This document shows positions 1 to 8,395 of a DNA stretch of 64,000 nt, piece by piece; positions within the stretch are counted from its first letter, which is position 1, and the number at the start of each line of letters is the position of its first letter. The DNA comes from Microbispora sp. H11081. GTDB taxonomy: Bacteria; Actinomycetota; Actinomycetes; Streptosporangiales; Streptosporangiaceae. The notes beneath the pieces were generated by a model. It saw only the letters and a program-made list of their open reading frames with translations, searched no databases and was not told the origin of the DNA. The stretch spans positions 186,001 to 250,000 of the forward strand of contig NZ_JABBWV010000006.1 in assembly GCF_012999535.1 (NCBI RefSeq), read 5' to 3'. The translations under genes were made by a program, and so were the position numbers.

Positions 1-1
1 G

Positions 2-100
2 CGAGGCTACGATCCTGTCTACAAAAAGCGCTATGGCGATGTCGCCATCGCCGAGTTTACGGACCGTCTGATGACTGTCGCGACACTTCTCGATTACTGA
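2..100 (+). CDS. 3' end of an unidentified gene (partial)
   Basis: Reading from base 2 gives 32 residues ending at TGA (98-100). The gene enters from outside the window. The tail is hydrophilic and then helical, ending LLDY, and its codon use is less GC-biased at third positions than that of its neighbours. I do not recognise the family. Confidence 0.5.
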   Translation, partial: RGYDPVYKKRYGDVAIAEFTDRLMTVATLLDY

Positions 101-173
101 CGGTGATTGTCTGAGTTTCCGGCCCCGGATAACCGGTTGCCCGGGTGGTGGGCCGCGCCGCTAGGGTCCGCGC

Positions 174-899
174 ATGGATCACGACGTGGCGTTGCTGCTC
201 ATCGGGGGAGTGGCGGTCTTCATCGGGGCGGTCGTGCAGGGCGGGGTCGGGTTCGGGCTCGGCCTGGTGGCGGCGCCGCTGATCACGCTGCTCGACCCCT
301 CGGTGATGCCTGGGGCGGTCCAGGTCGTCAACCTCGTGATGCCGATGTTCACGCTGGCCAGGGAGTGGCGCAGGGCCGAGTGGCGGGGGGCGGGGTTCGC
401 CCTGCTCGGCCGGTTGCCGGGCAGCGTGGCAGGCGCTCTCGTGGTCGTCTACGTGAGCACGGCGACGCTCGGCGTGCTGGTCGGCGTGATGGTGCTGGTC
501 GCGGTGGCGCTGACGGCCCGCGCTGTCGCGGTGCCGCGCAACGGCGCGACGCTGACCGTCGCGGGCTTCGTCTCGGGGATCACCGGCACGGCCACCGGGA
601 TCGGCGGCCCGCCGATCGCCCTGGTCTACCAGAGCGCCCGCGGCCCCCAGATCCGAGCGACGCTCGCGATGTTCTTCTGCGTGAGCGCGGCCCAGTCGCT
701 CGTCATCCTCGCCGCCCTCGACAGACTTCCGGGGCGGGCCCTGGCCGCAGGGGCGGCGCTGGTGCCCTTCGTCCTGCTCGGCTTCGCGGTGTCGGGACCG
801 CTGCGCCGCTATCTCGACGGCGGACGGGTCCGCGCGGGCGTCCTGACGGTGGCCGCCGTCTCCGCGTGCGTCCTGCTGGGGCAGGGTCTCGCCCCTTAA
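174..899 (+). CDS. TauE/SafE-family membrane permease
   Basis: A 241-residue integral membrane protein with about eight hydrophobic segments, arranged as two related halves separated near residue 120. The glycine-rich stretches GGVGFGLG (about 22-29) and TGTATGIGGPP (about 136-146) are the paired signatures of the TauE/SafE (DUF81) family. The family exports or imports sulfite, sulfoacetate or other small organic anions across the cytoplasmic membrane; the substrate cannot be read from sequence. The start is supported by a TAGGGT hexamer at 162-167 lying six bases before the ATG, the leaderless arrangement seen repeatedly in this window. It is a monocistronic gene with no obvious metabolic partner. 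Confidence 0.85.
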   Translation: MDHDVALLLIGGVAVFIGAVVQGGVGFGLGLVAAPLITLLDPSVMPGAVQVVNLVMPMFTLAREWRRAEWRGAGFALLGRLPGSVAGALVVVYVSTATLGVLVGVMVLVAVALTARAVAVPRNGATLTVAGFVSGITGTATGIGGPPIALVYQSARGPQIRATLAMFFCVSAAQSLVILAALDRLPGRALAAGAALVPFVLLGFAVSGPLRRYLDGGRVRAGVLTVAAVSACVLLGQGLAP

Positions 900-1264
900 C
901 GCGGTCCCCGCCGTACGCCCCGGGAGCGGGAAGCGGCGGTGTCCGGGCACGCACCGATCATGCGCCCAGCCGGGCCGGCGCGCGCCGGTGAACCGGCATC
1001 CCATGTTGATGCCGGGTTGATGCCGCGTTTCTTCATTGTTACCGCAGACAACAAACGTTACCGTCCTGTGTCTTTCACCACCTCCCCTTTGGGCTTACGT
1101 TGTCTCAAACAACATTCCTGGAGCGGTGAAAGCCGTGACCCGGCCCTGCCGTACCGGGTGGCCGAAGTGCCCTTGACCGACAGGATTCGCCCATACGGCG
1201 GGAGAGGCGCCGGCTCGGCCGCACCCCCTCATAGACCCCCAGCCAAAGAAAGGACCCACGCATC
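900..1264. other. Intergenic region carrying the sugar-operon promoter
   Basis: 365 bases with no convincing gene. Bases 1020-1125 are clearly richer in A+T than their surroundings and hold inverted repeats (listed separately) and a direct repeat of GTTACCG at 1038-1044 and 1057-1063. The latter half is the leader of the substrate-binding protein gene. Confidence 0.6.
1036..1113. promoter_or_regulatory. Candidate ROK-regulator operators of the xyl operon
   Basis: Two dyads lie upstream of the sugar-binding protein gene: TTGTT-N9-AACAA at 1036-1054 and GTTGT-N5-ACAAC at 1099-1113. Both share the word ACAACA. The ROK gene at 4690 is the natural candidate to bind them; this is inference from position and symmetry. 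Confidence 0.45.
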
Positions 1265-2386
1265 ATGCGCAAGGGGATCCTCAGCATCGGCGCCGCTGCC
1301 GCGGCGCTCACCCTCGGTCTCACCGCCTGCGGGGGCGAGAGCGGTGACACCTCGGCGGAGACCAGCAGCGCCCCGTCGGCCGCCGCCGGCGACGCCAAGC
1401 CCGGCAAGGTCGGCGTCATCCTGCCGGACAGCAAGTCCTCCGCCCGGTGGGAGACCGCCGACCGCAAGTACCTCGAGGAGGCCTTCAAGACGGCCGGCGT
1501 CGAGTACGACATCCAGAACGCCCAGGGCGACAAGACCGCGTTCCAGACGATCGCCGACCAGATGATCACCAACGGCGCGACCGTCCTGATGATCGTCAAC
1601 CTGGACAGCGGCACCGGCAAGGCCGTGCTGGACAAGGCGAAGTCGCAGGGCGTCGCGACGATCGACTACGACCGCCTCACGCTCGGCGGCAGCGCCTCCT
1701 ACTACGTGTCCTTCGACAACACCGCGGTCGGCAAGCTGCAGGGCGAGGGCCTGGTCAAGTGCCTGACCGACAAGAAGGCCGACAAGCCGATCGTGGCCGA
1801 GCTCAACGGCTCGCCGACCGACAACAACGCCACGCTGTTCAAGCAGGGCTACGACGGCGTGCTGCAGCCGAAGTACGACTCCGGCGAGTACAAGAAGGGC
1901 CCGGACCAGTCGGTTCCGGACTGGGACAACACGCAGGCCGGCACGATCTTCGAGCAGATGCTGACCCAGGAGCCGAAGATCGCCGGTGTCCTCGCGGCCA
2001 ACGACGGCCTCGGCAACGCCGCCATCTCCGTGCTGAAGAAGCAGAACCTGAACGGCAAGGTCCCGGTGACCGGCCAGGACGCCACCGTCCAGGGCCTGCA
2101 GAACATCCTCGCCGGCGACCAGTGCATGACGGTCTACAAGGCCATCAAGAAGGAGGCCGACGCCGCCGCGCAGCTCGCGGTCTCGCTGGCCAAGGGCGAG
2201 CAGCCGCAGGCCAGTGGCACGGTCAAGGACACCGAGGGCAACCGCGACGTCCCGTCCGTGCTGCTGGAGCCCCAGGCCATCTTCTTCGACAACGTCAAGG
2301 ACGTCGTGGCCGACGGCTTCGTGAGCAAGGACGAGCTGTGCACCGGCGAGTTCGCCGACAAGTGCACCGAGGCCGGTATCAGCTAA
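1265..2386 (+). CDS. xylF: Xylose-type ABC transporter substrate-binding lipoprotein
   Basis: A 373-residue lipoprotein. It has a short signal peptide with lipobox LTAC (cysteine about residue 21), then a Ser/Ala-rich linker and a type I periplasmic-binding fold starting KVGVILPDSKSSARWE. This opening and the motif IDYDRLTLGGSASYYVSFDN match D-xylose/multiple sugar binding proteins of the XylF/ChvE group. It captures the sugar outside the membrane and hands it to the permease at 3351. AAAGGA about ten bases before the ATG is a good ribosome site. It is first in an operon with an ATPase and a permease. A strong stem-loop separates it from them, which would let the binding protein be made in excess. 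Confidence 0.88.
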   Translation: MRKGILSIGAAAAALTLGLTACGGESGDTSAETSSAPSAAAGDAKPGKVGVILPDSKSSARWETADRKYLEEAFKTAGVEYDIQNAQGDKTAFQTIADQMITNGATVLMIVNLDSGTGKAVLDKAKSQGVATIDYDRLTLGGSASYYVSFDNTAVGKLQGEGLVKCLTDKKADKPIVAELNGSPTDNNATLFKQGYDGVLQPKYDSGEYKKGPDQSVPDWDNTQAGTIFEQMLTQEPKIAGVLAANDGLGNAAISVLKKQNLNGKVPVTGQDATVQGLQNILAGDQCMTVYKAIKKEADAAAQLAVSLAKGEQPQASGTVKDTEGNRDVPSVLLEPQAIFFDNVKDVVADGFVSKDELCTGEFADKCTEAGIS

Positions 2387-2464
2387 CCCATCAATCCACC
2401 GGGTGCGTACGGTGACGCGGACCCCCTGAGCGGGTGACGTGCTGAGCCGCGACGAGCACGGTGC

Positions 2465-2500
2465 GGGGCGCCCGGTCCCGGAAAGGGACCGGGCGGCCCC
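2465..2500 (+). terminator. Intercistronic stem-loop between xylF and xylG
   Basis: CGCCCGGTCCC (2469-2479) pairs perfectly with GGGACCGGGCG (2485-2495) around a GGAAA loop. GGGG and CCCC outside it extend the stem with one bulged G. There is no T-run. It probably attenuates transcription or protects the upstream mRNA. Confidence 0.7.
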
Positions 2501-2577
2501 CACACCGCCCGGAGCGACGAGTGGCGGCCCGGAGAACGGCGCCGTACCGGCCCCATCGATCTACGGAGTAGCCCATC

Positions 2578-3354
2578 GTGTCCCAGGGACCGATCCTGGA
2601 ACTGCGCGGCATCAACAAGAGCTTCGGCCCCGTGCAGGTCCTTCACGACGTCGCCTTCTCGGCTTACCCGGGTGAGGTGACAGCACTGGTCGGCGACAAC
2701 GGCGCCGGCAAGTCGACGCTGGTCAAGTGCATCGGCGGCATCCACCCGATCGACTCGGGCGAGTACTTCTTCGAGGGCGAGCGGGTCCACGTCAGCGGGC
2801 CCAGGGACGCGGCGACGCTGGGCGTCGAGATCGTCTACCAGGACCTCGCCCTCTGCGACAACCTCGACATCGTGCAGAACATGTTCCTCGGCCGCGAGCG
2901 CCGCAGCGGGCTGGTCCTCGACGAGGACACGATGGAGGAGATGGCGGCCAAGACCCTGGCCGGGCTGTCGGTCCGCACCGTCAAGTCGCTGCGCCAGCAC
3001 GTCTCCAGCCTGTCCGGCGGTCAGCGGCAGACGGTCGCGATCGCCAAGGCCGTGCTGTGGAACAGCAAGGTCGTCATCCTGGACGAGCCGACCGCCGCCC
3101 TCGGCGTCGCGCAGACCGCCCAGGTGCTTGAGCTGGTCCGCCGCCTGGCCGACAGGGGCCTCGCGGTGGTGCTCATCTCCCACAACATGAACGACGTCTT
3201 CGCCGTGTCCGACCGTATCGCGGCGCTGTACCTGGGCCGGATGGCGGCTCAGGTCAAGGCCTCCGAGGTGACCCACTCGCAGGTCGTGGAACTCATCACC
3301 TCCGGGCGGAGCGGGGAGCTCGGGCTCAGGAACGGCAACGGAGCGGCATCATGA
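2578..3354 (+). CDS. xylG: Sugar ABC transporter ATP-binding protein
   Basis: A 258-residue cytoplasmic ATPase with Walker A GDNGAGKST (about residues 40-48), Q-loop VYQDLALC, signature LSGGQRQ, Walker B VVILDEPTAAL and H-loop ISHNM. It energises uptake of the sugar bound by the upstream lipoprotein. Enterobacterial XylG/RbsA proteins have two tandem ATPase domains in about 500 residues; this one has a single domain, so it must act as a homodimer, the usual actinomycete form. It starts with GTG behind ACGGAG. The stop overlaps the permease start by four bases (ATGA), implying translational coupling. Confidence 0.88.
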   Translation: MSQGPILELRGINKSFGPVQVLHDVAFSAYPGEVTALVGDNGAGKSTLVKCIGGIHPIDSGEYFFEGERVHVSGPRDAATLGVEIVYQDLALCDNLDIVQNMFLGRERRSGLVLDEDTMEEMAAKTLAGLSVRTVKSLRQHVSSLSGGQRQTVAIAKAVLWNSKVVILDEPTAALGVAQTAQVLELVRRLADRGLAVVLISHNMNDVFAVSDRIAALYLGRMAAQVKASEVTHSQVVELITSGRSGELGLRNGNGAAS

Positions 3355-4598
3355 CAACCGAAACGCTCCCGAAGCAGGAGAACACCGAGTCCTCGATCGG
3401 CACGCACGTCAAGGGCTACCTCGAGCGCGTGAAGGGCGGTGAGCTGGGCGCGCTGCCCGCGGTCTTCGGCCTCGTCATCCTCTGCGTGGTCTTCTCCGTC
3501 CTGCGCCCGGCGTTCCTGTCGGCGGTCAACTTCGCCAACCTGTTCACCCAGGGCGCGGCGGTCGCCGTCATCGCCATGGGCCTGATCTTCGTGCTGCTCC
3601 TCGGCGAGATCGACCTGTCCGCCGGGTTCGCGAGCGGCGTCTGCGCGGCGGTGCTCGCCGTGCTGCTCACCCTCCAGGGCTGGCCCTGGTATCTCGCGGT
3701 CCTGGCCGCGATGGTCACCGGCGCCGTCATCGGCATGGTCCTCGGATCACTGGTGGCCAAGCTCGGCATCCCGTCCTTCGTGGTCACGCTGGCGGCGTTC
3801 CTGGCCTTCCAGGGCGTCGTGCTGCTGCTGGTGAAGGACGGCACCAACATCTCGATCCGCGACGAGACCATCCTCGCGATCGCGAACAAGAACGTCCCCC
3901 CGGTCGCCGGCTGGGTGGCGCTGGTCGTGGGCGTCGCCGCGTACGCCGCGCTGCAGTTCGTGCAGGCGCGCCGGCGCCTGTCCCGCGGCCTGGTCGCCAC
4001 CCCGATCGCGGTCATCGCCGCCCGTGTCCTGACGCTCGCCGTGGTCGCCGGGGCGGCGGTGTGGGTGCTCAACCTGGAGCGCAGCCGCAATGCGGTGATC
4101 GTGTCGCTCAAGGGCGTGCCGATCGTCGTCCCGCTGATCGTGATCCTGCTGATCGTCTGGACCTTCGTGCTGCGGCGCACGGCGTACGGACGGCACATCT
4201 ACGCGGTCGGCGGCAACGCCGAGGCCGCCCGCCGGGCCGGCATCAACGTGGACCGCATCCGCATCTCCGCCTTCGTCATCTGCTCCTTCATGGCCTCGAT
4301 CGGCGGCATCATCGCGGCGTCGCGGGCCAACTCGGTCGACCCCAACACCGGCGGCAGCAACGTGCTGCTGTTCGCGGTCGGCGCGGCCGTCATCGGCGGC
4401 ACCAGCCTCTTCGGCGGCAAGGGCCGGGCGCTCGACGCGGTGCTCGGCGGCGCGGTGGTCGCGGTCATCGAGAACGGCATGGGCCTCATGGGCTACAGCG
4501 CCGGCGTCAAGTTCGTCGTCACCGGACTGGTGCTCCTGCTCGCCGCGGGCGTGGACGCGCTGTCGAGGAAGCGTGCGGCGGCTACCGGCAGAAGATGA
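3351..4598 (+). CDS. xylH: Sugar ABC transporter permease
   Basis: A 415-residue membrane protein of the BPD_transp_2 (XylH/RbsC) family. The signature GEIDLSAG lies at about residues 84-91, and a second conserved region, AVGGNAEAARRAGI followed by GTSLFGGKG, lies towards the C terminus. About ten membrane segments form the translocation path for a pentose or related sugar. The start ATG overlaps the ATPase stop. Together 1265-4598 forms a complete importer. With the ROK gene next door and dxs nearby, the layout matches the xylFGH-rok7B7 region known from Streptomyces, so D-xylose is the best substrate guess, though not proven. Confidence 0.87.
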   Translation: MTTETLPKQENTESSIGTHVKGYLERVKGGELGALPAVFGLVILCVVFSVLRPAFLSAVNFANLFTQGAAVAVIAMGLIFVLLLGEIDLSAGFASGVCAAVLAVLLTLQGWPWYLAVLAAMVTGAVIGMVLGSLVAKLGIPSFVVTLAAFLAFQGVVLLLVKDGTNISIRDETILAIANKNVPPVAGWVALVVGVAAYAALQFVQARRRLSRGLVATPIAVIAARVLTLAVVAGAAVWVLNLERSRNAVIVSLKGVPIVVPLIVILLIVWTFVLRRTAYGRHIYAVGGNAEAARRAGINVDRIRISAFVICSFMASIGGIIAASRANSVDPNTGGSNVLLFAVGAAVIGGTSLFGGKGRALDAVLGGAVVAVIENGMGLMGYSAGVKFVVTGLVLLLAAGVDALSRKRAAATGRR

Positions 4599-4689
4599 CC
4601 AGATCGGGACCGCTAAGGTGATCCCGGCCCGTTGAGTTCTCTCTCGGGCGCCCCCTACCGCCCCCCACGGAATCCGCGAGGCTGCCCCG

Positions 4690-5895
4690 ATGATGCGCGC
4701 CGGTCCCTCACAGGAGGAGATCCGCAAGCACAACCTCGGGACGCTTCTGCGGCACGTCCACCTGGGCGGGCCGACCTCGCGGGCCGAGCTGACCGCGCTG
4801 ATGGGGCTGAACCGCAGCACCATCATGGCGCTCACGGCGGACCTCACGGCGGCCGGCCTCGTCAGGGAGGAACTGCCCAAGGACACCGGCCGGGCGGGAC
4901 GGCCCTCGCTGGTCGTCCGCCCGGAGACGGCCCGCGTCTACGTGCTCGCCTTCGAGGTGGGGGTGGACCGGCTGGCCGCCGCGCGCATCGGGCTCGGCGG
5001 CGTGATCCTCGACCGCCGTGAGACCGTGCGGGACCGCCGGCCCTTCGACCTGGCCCAGGTCGTGGGGACGCTGGCGGGCTTCACCCGGCAGATGCGGCGC
5101 CGTACGCGTGAGGACACGATCTGTGTCGGCGCGGCGGCGGCGGTCTCCGGCGTGGTCCGCGCCTCGGACGGCGTGGTCAGGATCGGCCCCAACATCGGCG
5201 CGTTCGAGGTGCCGCTGGGGGAGGAGCTGACCAAGCGGCTCGCGCTCGGGCTTCCGGTGGCGGTGGGGAACGAGGCCAACCTGGGCGCGCTCGCCGAGCA
5301 CACCCGCGGAATCGGCGCCGGCTGCCGCGACATGGTCTACCTGCACGGCGACGTGGGCATCGGCGGCGGCATCATCGTCAACGGCCAGCTCCTCGGGGGA
5401 TACGGCGGGTACGGCGGCGAGGTGGGCCACATGGTGGTCAACCCGGACGGCCGCCGGTGCGCCTGCGGCTCGCGCGGCTGCCTGGAGGCCGAGGTGGGGG
5501 AGCCCGCCCTCATGGAGCACGCCGGCCGGTACGGCGAGATCATCGGACGCGACGCGGTCCGCGCCGTCGTCGACGCCGCCGACCGCGGCGACGTGATGGC
5601 ACAGGAGGCCCTCGCGCGCGTGGGGAACTGGCTCGGGCTCGGCGTGGCCAGCCTGGTGAACGTCTTCAATCCCGAGATGGTCGTCTTCGGCGGCATCCTG
5701 CGGGAGATCTATCTCGGCTCGGCCGCCCAGGTGCGCAGCCGGATCGCGACCGGCACCCTGCGCGCGACGCGGGAGCAGGTGCGGCTGCGCACCTCGGCCC
5801 TGGGCGACGACGCGACCCTGATGGGGGCCGCCGAGCTGGCCTTCGCCCGGGTGCTCGCCGACCCCCTCGAAGCGCTGTCCCGGGTCGCTCCCTGA
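4690..5895 (+). CDS. ROK-family transcriptional regulator (Rok7B7/XylR-like)
   Basis: A 401-residue protein. Residues 1-70 form a winged helix (SRAELTALMGLNRSTIMALTADL). The rest is an ROK sugar-kinase fold with the zinc motif CACGSRGCLE and GHMVVNPDG. The kinase active site is damaged: the catalytic aspartate region reads VGNEANLGALAE (Glu for Asp) and the phosphate-binding motif after residue 80 is degenerate, so it is a sensor and not a kinase. Rok7B7 in Streptomyces controls the adjacent xylFGH genes and carbon control more widely; by analogy it acts on the operon at 1265. It begins with two ATG codons behind GAGG. A TAAGGT at 4614-4619 could be its -10 box. Confidence 0.85.
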   Translation: MMRAGPSQEEIRKHNLGTLLRHVHLGGPTSRAELTALMGLNRSTIMALTADLTAAGLVREELPKDTGRAGRPSLVVRPETARVYVLAFEVGVDRLAAARIGLGGVILDRRETVRDRRPFDLAQVVGTLAGFTRQMRRRTREDTICVGAAAAVSGVVRASDGVVRIGPNIGAFEVPLGEELTKRLALGLPVAVGNEANLGALAEHTRGIGAGCRDMVYLHGDVGIGGGIIVNGQLLGGYGGYGGEVGHMVVNPDGRRCACGSRGCLEAEVGEPALMEHAGRYGEIIGRDAVRAVVDAADRGDVMAQEALARVGNWLGLGVASLVNVFNPEMVVFGGILREIYLGSAAQVRSRIATGTLRATREQVRLRTSALGDDATLMGAAELAFARVLADPLEALSRVAP

Positions 5896-5967
5896 GAGCC
5901 TCGCGGTTCTTCCCCGGGTGCGGAACGCTCCACGGATCACCGTGACCCCGGACCGCCTCGCGAAAAG

Positions 5968-6019
5968 TTGCTGCGCGTGGCGCCGCCGGGCAGAATTTGT
6001 ACCACTTGATTGGTACAAA
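5968..6019 (+). promoter_or_regulatory. Promoter with GntR operator for the membrane protein/GntR pair
   Basis: TTGCTG (5968-5973), a 17-base spacer and CAGAAT (5991-5996) form a sigma-A-like promoter. A perfect inverted repeat, TTTGTACCA-N6-TGGTACAAA (5996-6019), begins at the last base of the -10 and covers the expected start of transcription. This is the position of a classical repressor operator. The GntR gene at 6908 is the likely binder. Confidence 0.75.
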
Positions 6020-6035
6020 GAAGATTGTGGGCCCC

Positions 6036-6911
6036 GTGACAATCCTCGCCCTCGCGGTGCCGCTGGTGCCGGTCGTCGCTCTCCTCGCCGTGCTGACGTC
6101 GCTGAGGCGCGCGGTCTCGGTGCCTGCCCCCGCCGATCTGCCGGTGCCGCGTGTGATCACGGCACGGCTCCTCTGGGCCCGGCTCGCCGGGCTGGGGATC
6201 GGCCTCGCGGCCTCCTGGTCCGTGCTGAGCCGGGACGACCTCGGCAGGGGCCCGATGCTGGCCGCCCCTGTCCTCGGCATCGGCCTGCTGCTCGGCACAC
6301 TGGCGGGAGAGCTCGCCGCACCCCGCCCCCACGGGCCGATCCGGGGAGCGTCGCTGGAGATCAGAAGAGCGCGCGACTACCTTCCCGGGTTCTCGGCGCG
6401 GCTGGCCGGCGCGCTGACGGTGGTGACCGTCCTGCTGCTGTCGATCACGTCCGTCACCGCGAGCGCCGACGACCTGGGGCGCGCGGGCCGGGTGCTCGCC
6501 ATGACCAGCGCCGACGGCACGGTGCGCGGCGCGACCGGTCCGTGGCCTGGCTGGTTCTACGCGTGGCCCCTGCTGGCCGCGCTCGCGGCCGCGTTCCTGC
6601 TCTCCTCGTCGGTGGTGCATCGCGTCGTGCGGCGTGGCCGCCCGGGTCTGGACGCGGTGGCGAGAGCGGTGGACGACGTGCGGCGCGCCCACACCGCTCG
6701 CGTGGTCACCGCGGCCTACGGACTCTGCGTGGCCCTGCCGCTGACCGGCGTCGCGGTCGTCGCCGCGGGGGTTCTCCGCCGGCAGGGCGAATTCGCCGGG
6801 TGGGCGGTGCCCGCGGCGTCCGGTCTCCTGGGGATCGCGGTCGTCGCCGCGGGTTCGGCTGTCTGGTACCTGGCCGAGTTGCTCTACCGGCCGGTCGTCA
6901 GAGCGTCATGA
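6036..6911 (+). CDS. Multi-pass membrane protein partnered with a GntR regulator
   Basis: About 291 residues with seven or so hydrophobic segments, beginning VTILALAVPLVPVV. It resembles the DUF1648/SdpI-like membrane proteins that commonly precede YtrA-type GntR genes in actinomycetes and Bacillus. Its own activity is unknown. An upstream TTG at 5997 is in frame but lies inside the operator. GTG at 6036 (or 6027), behind AAAGAAG, is the more credible start. The stop overlaps the GntR start by four bases, so both are made from one mRNA. It could be part of an envelope-stress or antibiotic-response pair. Confidence 0.7.
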   Translation: MTILALAVPLVPVVALLAVLTSLRRAVSVPAPADLPVPRVITARLLWARLAGLGIGLAASWSVLSRDDLGRGPMLAAPVLGIGLLLGTLAGELAAPRPHGPIRGASLEIRRARDYLPGFSARLAGALTVVTVLLLSITSVTASADDLGRAGRVLAMTSADGTVRGATGPWPGWFYAWPLLAALAAAFLLSSSVVHRVVRRGRPGLDAVARAVDDVRRAHTARVVTAAYGLCVALPLTGVAVVAAGVLRRQGEFAGWAVPAASGLLGIAVVAAGSAVWYLAELLYRPVVRAS

Positions 6912-7303
6912 TCGAGGTCGACGTCACCGGTCCCACACCGCCGTACGAGCAGATCCGGGCGCAGCTGGCGGAGCTGATCGCGTGCGGGGCGCTGGCCGCC
7001 GGGGCCAGGCTCCCTCCGGTACGCCAGCTCGCCGCCGACCTCGGCCTGGCGGCGGGCACGGTGGCGCGAGCGTACAAGGAGCTGGAGCAGGCCGGATACG
7101 TGTCGGGGAGACGCGGCGGCGGCACCCGGGTCCTCCCGCGATCGGAACCCGGGACGGCGCGGACGGAGCTGATCAGGGGCCACGCCCGCGCCTATCTCGC
7201 CGCGGTGGTCCGCCTTGGCGGATCCGCCGAGGAGGCGATCGCCGCCCTGTCCGAGGCCGCCCGCCCGGGGGAGGGATCGGAGCAGGGGCGGCGTGACCGC
7301 TAG
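6908..7303 (+). CDS. GntR-family regulator, YtrA subfamily
   Basis: A 131-residue cytoplasmic DNA-binding protein. It has an N-terminal winged helix with the GntR signature PPYEQIRAQLAELI and LPPVRQLAADLGLAAGTVARAYKELE. The C terminus is only about 55 residues, the short helical dimerisation segment typical of the YtrA subfamily, with no effector domain. It is coupled to the preceding membrane protein gene by an ATGA overlap and probably represses both genes through the palindrome at 5996-6019. Its TAG stop overlaps the stop of the convergent peptidase gene within CTAG. Confidence 0.85.
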   Translation: MIEVDVTGPTPPYEQIRAQLAELIACGALAAGARLPPVRQLAADLGLAAGTVARAYKELEQAGYVSGRRGGGTRVLPRSEPGTARTELIRGHARAYLAAVVRLGGSAEEAIAALSEAARPGEGSEQGRRDR

Positions 7304-8160
7304 GCCGTCCGCGCCGCGGAAGCGGAGAAGGTGTTGCACACCTTCGGGCCGTTGCCGTACCAGCCGCGCTTGAGCCAGTAGCGGATGTTGGACGCCTTGC
7401 CGTGCCACTTGTCGCCGATGATCCACTTGAGCTGGTCGTCCCAGTCGACCTGGTCGCGGCCGAGCGAACGCCAGACGCTGCCGATGAACGCGCCGGAGAA
7501 GCACTCGGCCTGCAGTTCGATGCGGCGGTTGAGATCGTCGATGCGCTTCTTGCTCAGCCTGGGGTACTGCCGGGCGTACTCGAGCAGGATGCCGGCGCGG
7601 TCCTGCGCGTGGTGGCCGTACTCGTGGGCGATGACGGTGAAGAGGCCGAACTCGTTGGGGTCGGACAGCTGCCACTTGGACAGCATGATCCACATCGTCC
7701 CGTTCCTGGGGCAGTAGAGGCCCGCCGCGTAGCCGGCCGGGTACTTGCCACAGCCCGTCGCGACGCTCTTGGTGATGTAACGCACCTTGGGCGGGGAGAA
7801 CTTCAGTCCGGCCTGCCGGAACTCCTCGGTCCAGGTCCGGTTGAGGCAGTCGAGCAGATTGTCCAGGTAAATGCGGTAGGTATCGATGTCTCCAGGCCTG
7901 CGGCTCAGCTCACTGCACGCGAAGAACTCGAACTCGCCGGTGCTGTAGAGGGGGTTTCTCGTCAGCGCCCCCGGGCCCCTGGGAACAGGCCGCGCCGCCG
8001 CCGTGACCGGCGAGGTGACCGGCGATACGACGGGCGACGAGACCGGTGACGCGGCCGGCGTCGCCGTCGCGGCGGCCGTGGCCGCCGTGCCGGTGAGGGA
8101 CAGGACTCCGGCCACCGCCGTGACCGCGACGGCCACCGAACGGAGGCTTATGTGAATCAT
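7300..8160 (-). CDS. Secreted neutral zinc metallopeptidase
   Basis: About 286 residues. A signal peptide covers about the first 30 residues, followed by a Thr/Ala/Pro/Val-rich linker with repeats of the type SPVxSPV. The catalytic domain has the HExxH motif AHEYGHHAQD, with EAQCF-like AECFSGAF downstream supplying the third zinc ligand. Six or more cysteines suggest disulfides in the exported form. It belongs to the putative neutral zinc metallopeptidase (YpfJ-like) family, which cleaves proteins outside the cell. I prefer ATG 8160, just before the signal peptide; an in-frame ATG lies five codons upstream at 8175. Confidence 0.8.
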   Translation of the reverse strand: MIHISLRSVAVAVTAVAGVLSLTGTAATAAATATPAASPVSSPVVSPVTSPVTAAARPVPRGPGALTRNPLYSTGEFEFFACSELSRRPGDIDTYRIYLDNLLDCLNRTWTEEFRQAGLKFSPPKVRYITKSVATGCGKYPAGYAAGLYCPRNGTMWIMLSKWQLSDPNEFGLFTVIAHEYGHHAQDRAGILLEYARQYPRLSKKRIDDLNRRIELQAECFSGAFIGSVWRSLGRDQVDWDDQLKWIIGDKWHGKASNIRYWLKRGWYGNGPKVCNTFSASAARTA

Positions 8161-8359
8161 GAGTGGGCATCCCAAGCGGACAGAGAGATAGTCAGGAATG
8201 TGGCGAGGGGCCCGAAGGCACAGTAATGCGGATTTTCCCCGCGCGGATCATGAGGGTAGGGCAGGGGGCGGTCACCGGTAAAGCGGATTCGATGTCGTCA
8301 CGGAAAAGGTCTTGTGGAGGTTGGGCGCCACCCCTGATACCCACAGGCCTACCTAGAAC

Positions 8360-8365
8360 TAGACT
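8360..8365 (+). promoter_or_regulatory. Possible -10 box of dxs
   Basis: TAGACT at 8360-8365 lies about 30 bases before the dxs start, within a short CTAGAACTAG palindrome. No good -35 hexamer is visible. Confidence 0.35.
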
Positions 8366-8395
8366 CGATCCGTTCAATGGCGAGCGGAAGGATGA

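Noticed and set aside
57-1004. Long minus-strand open frame across the TauE gene
   Set aside because: Arg/Ala/Asp/His-rich shadow typical of GC-rich DNA; the plus strand encodes a clear membrane protein.
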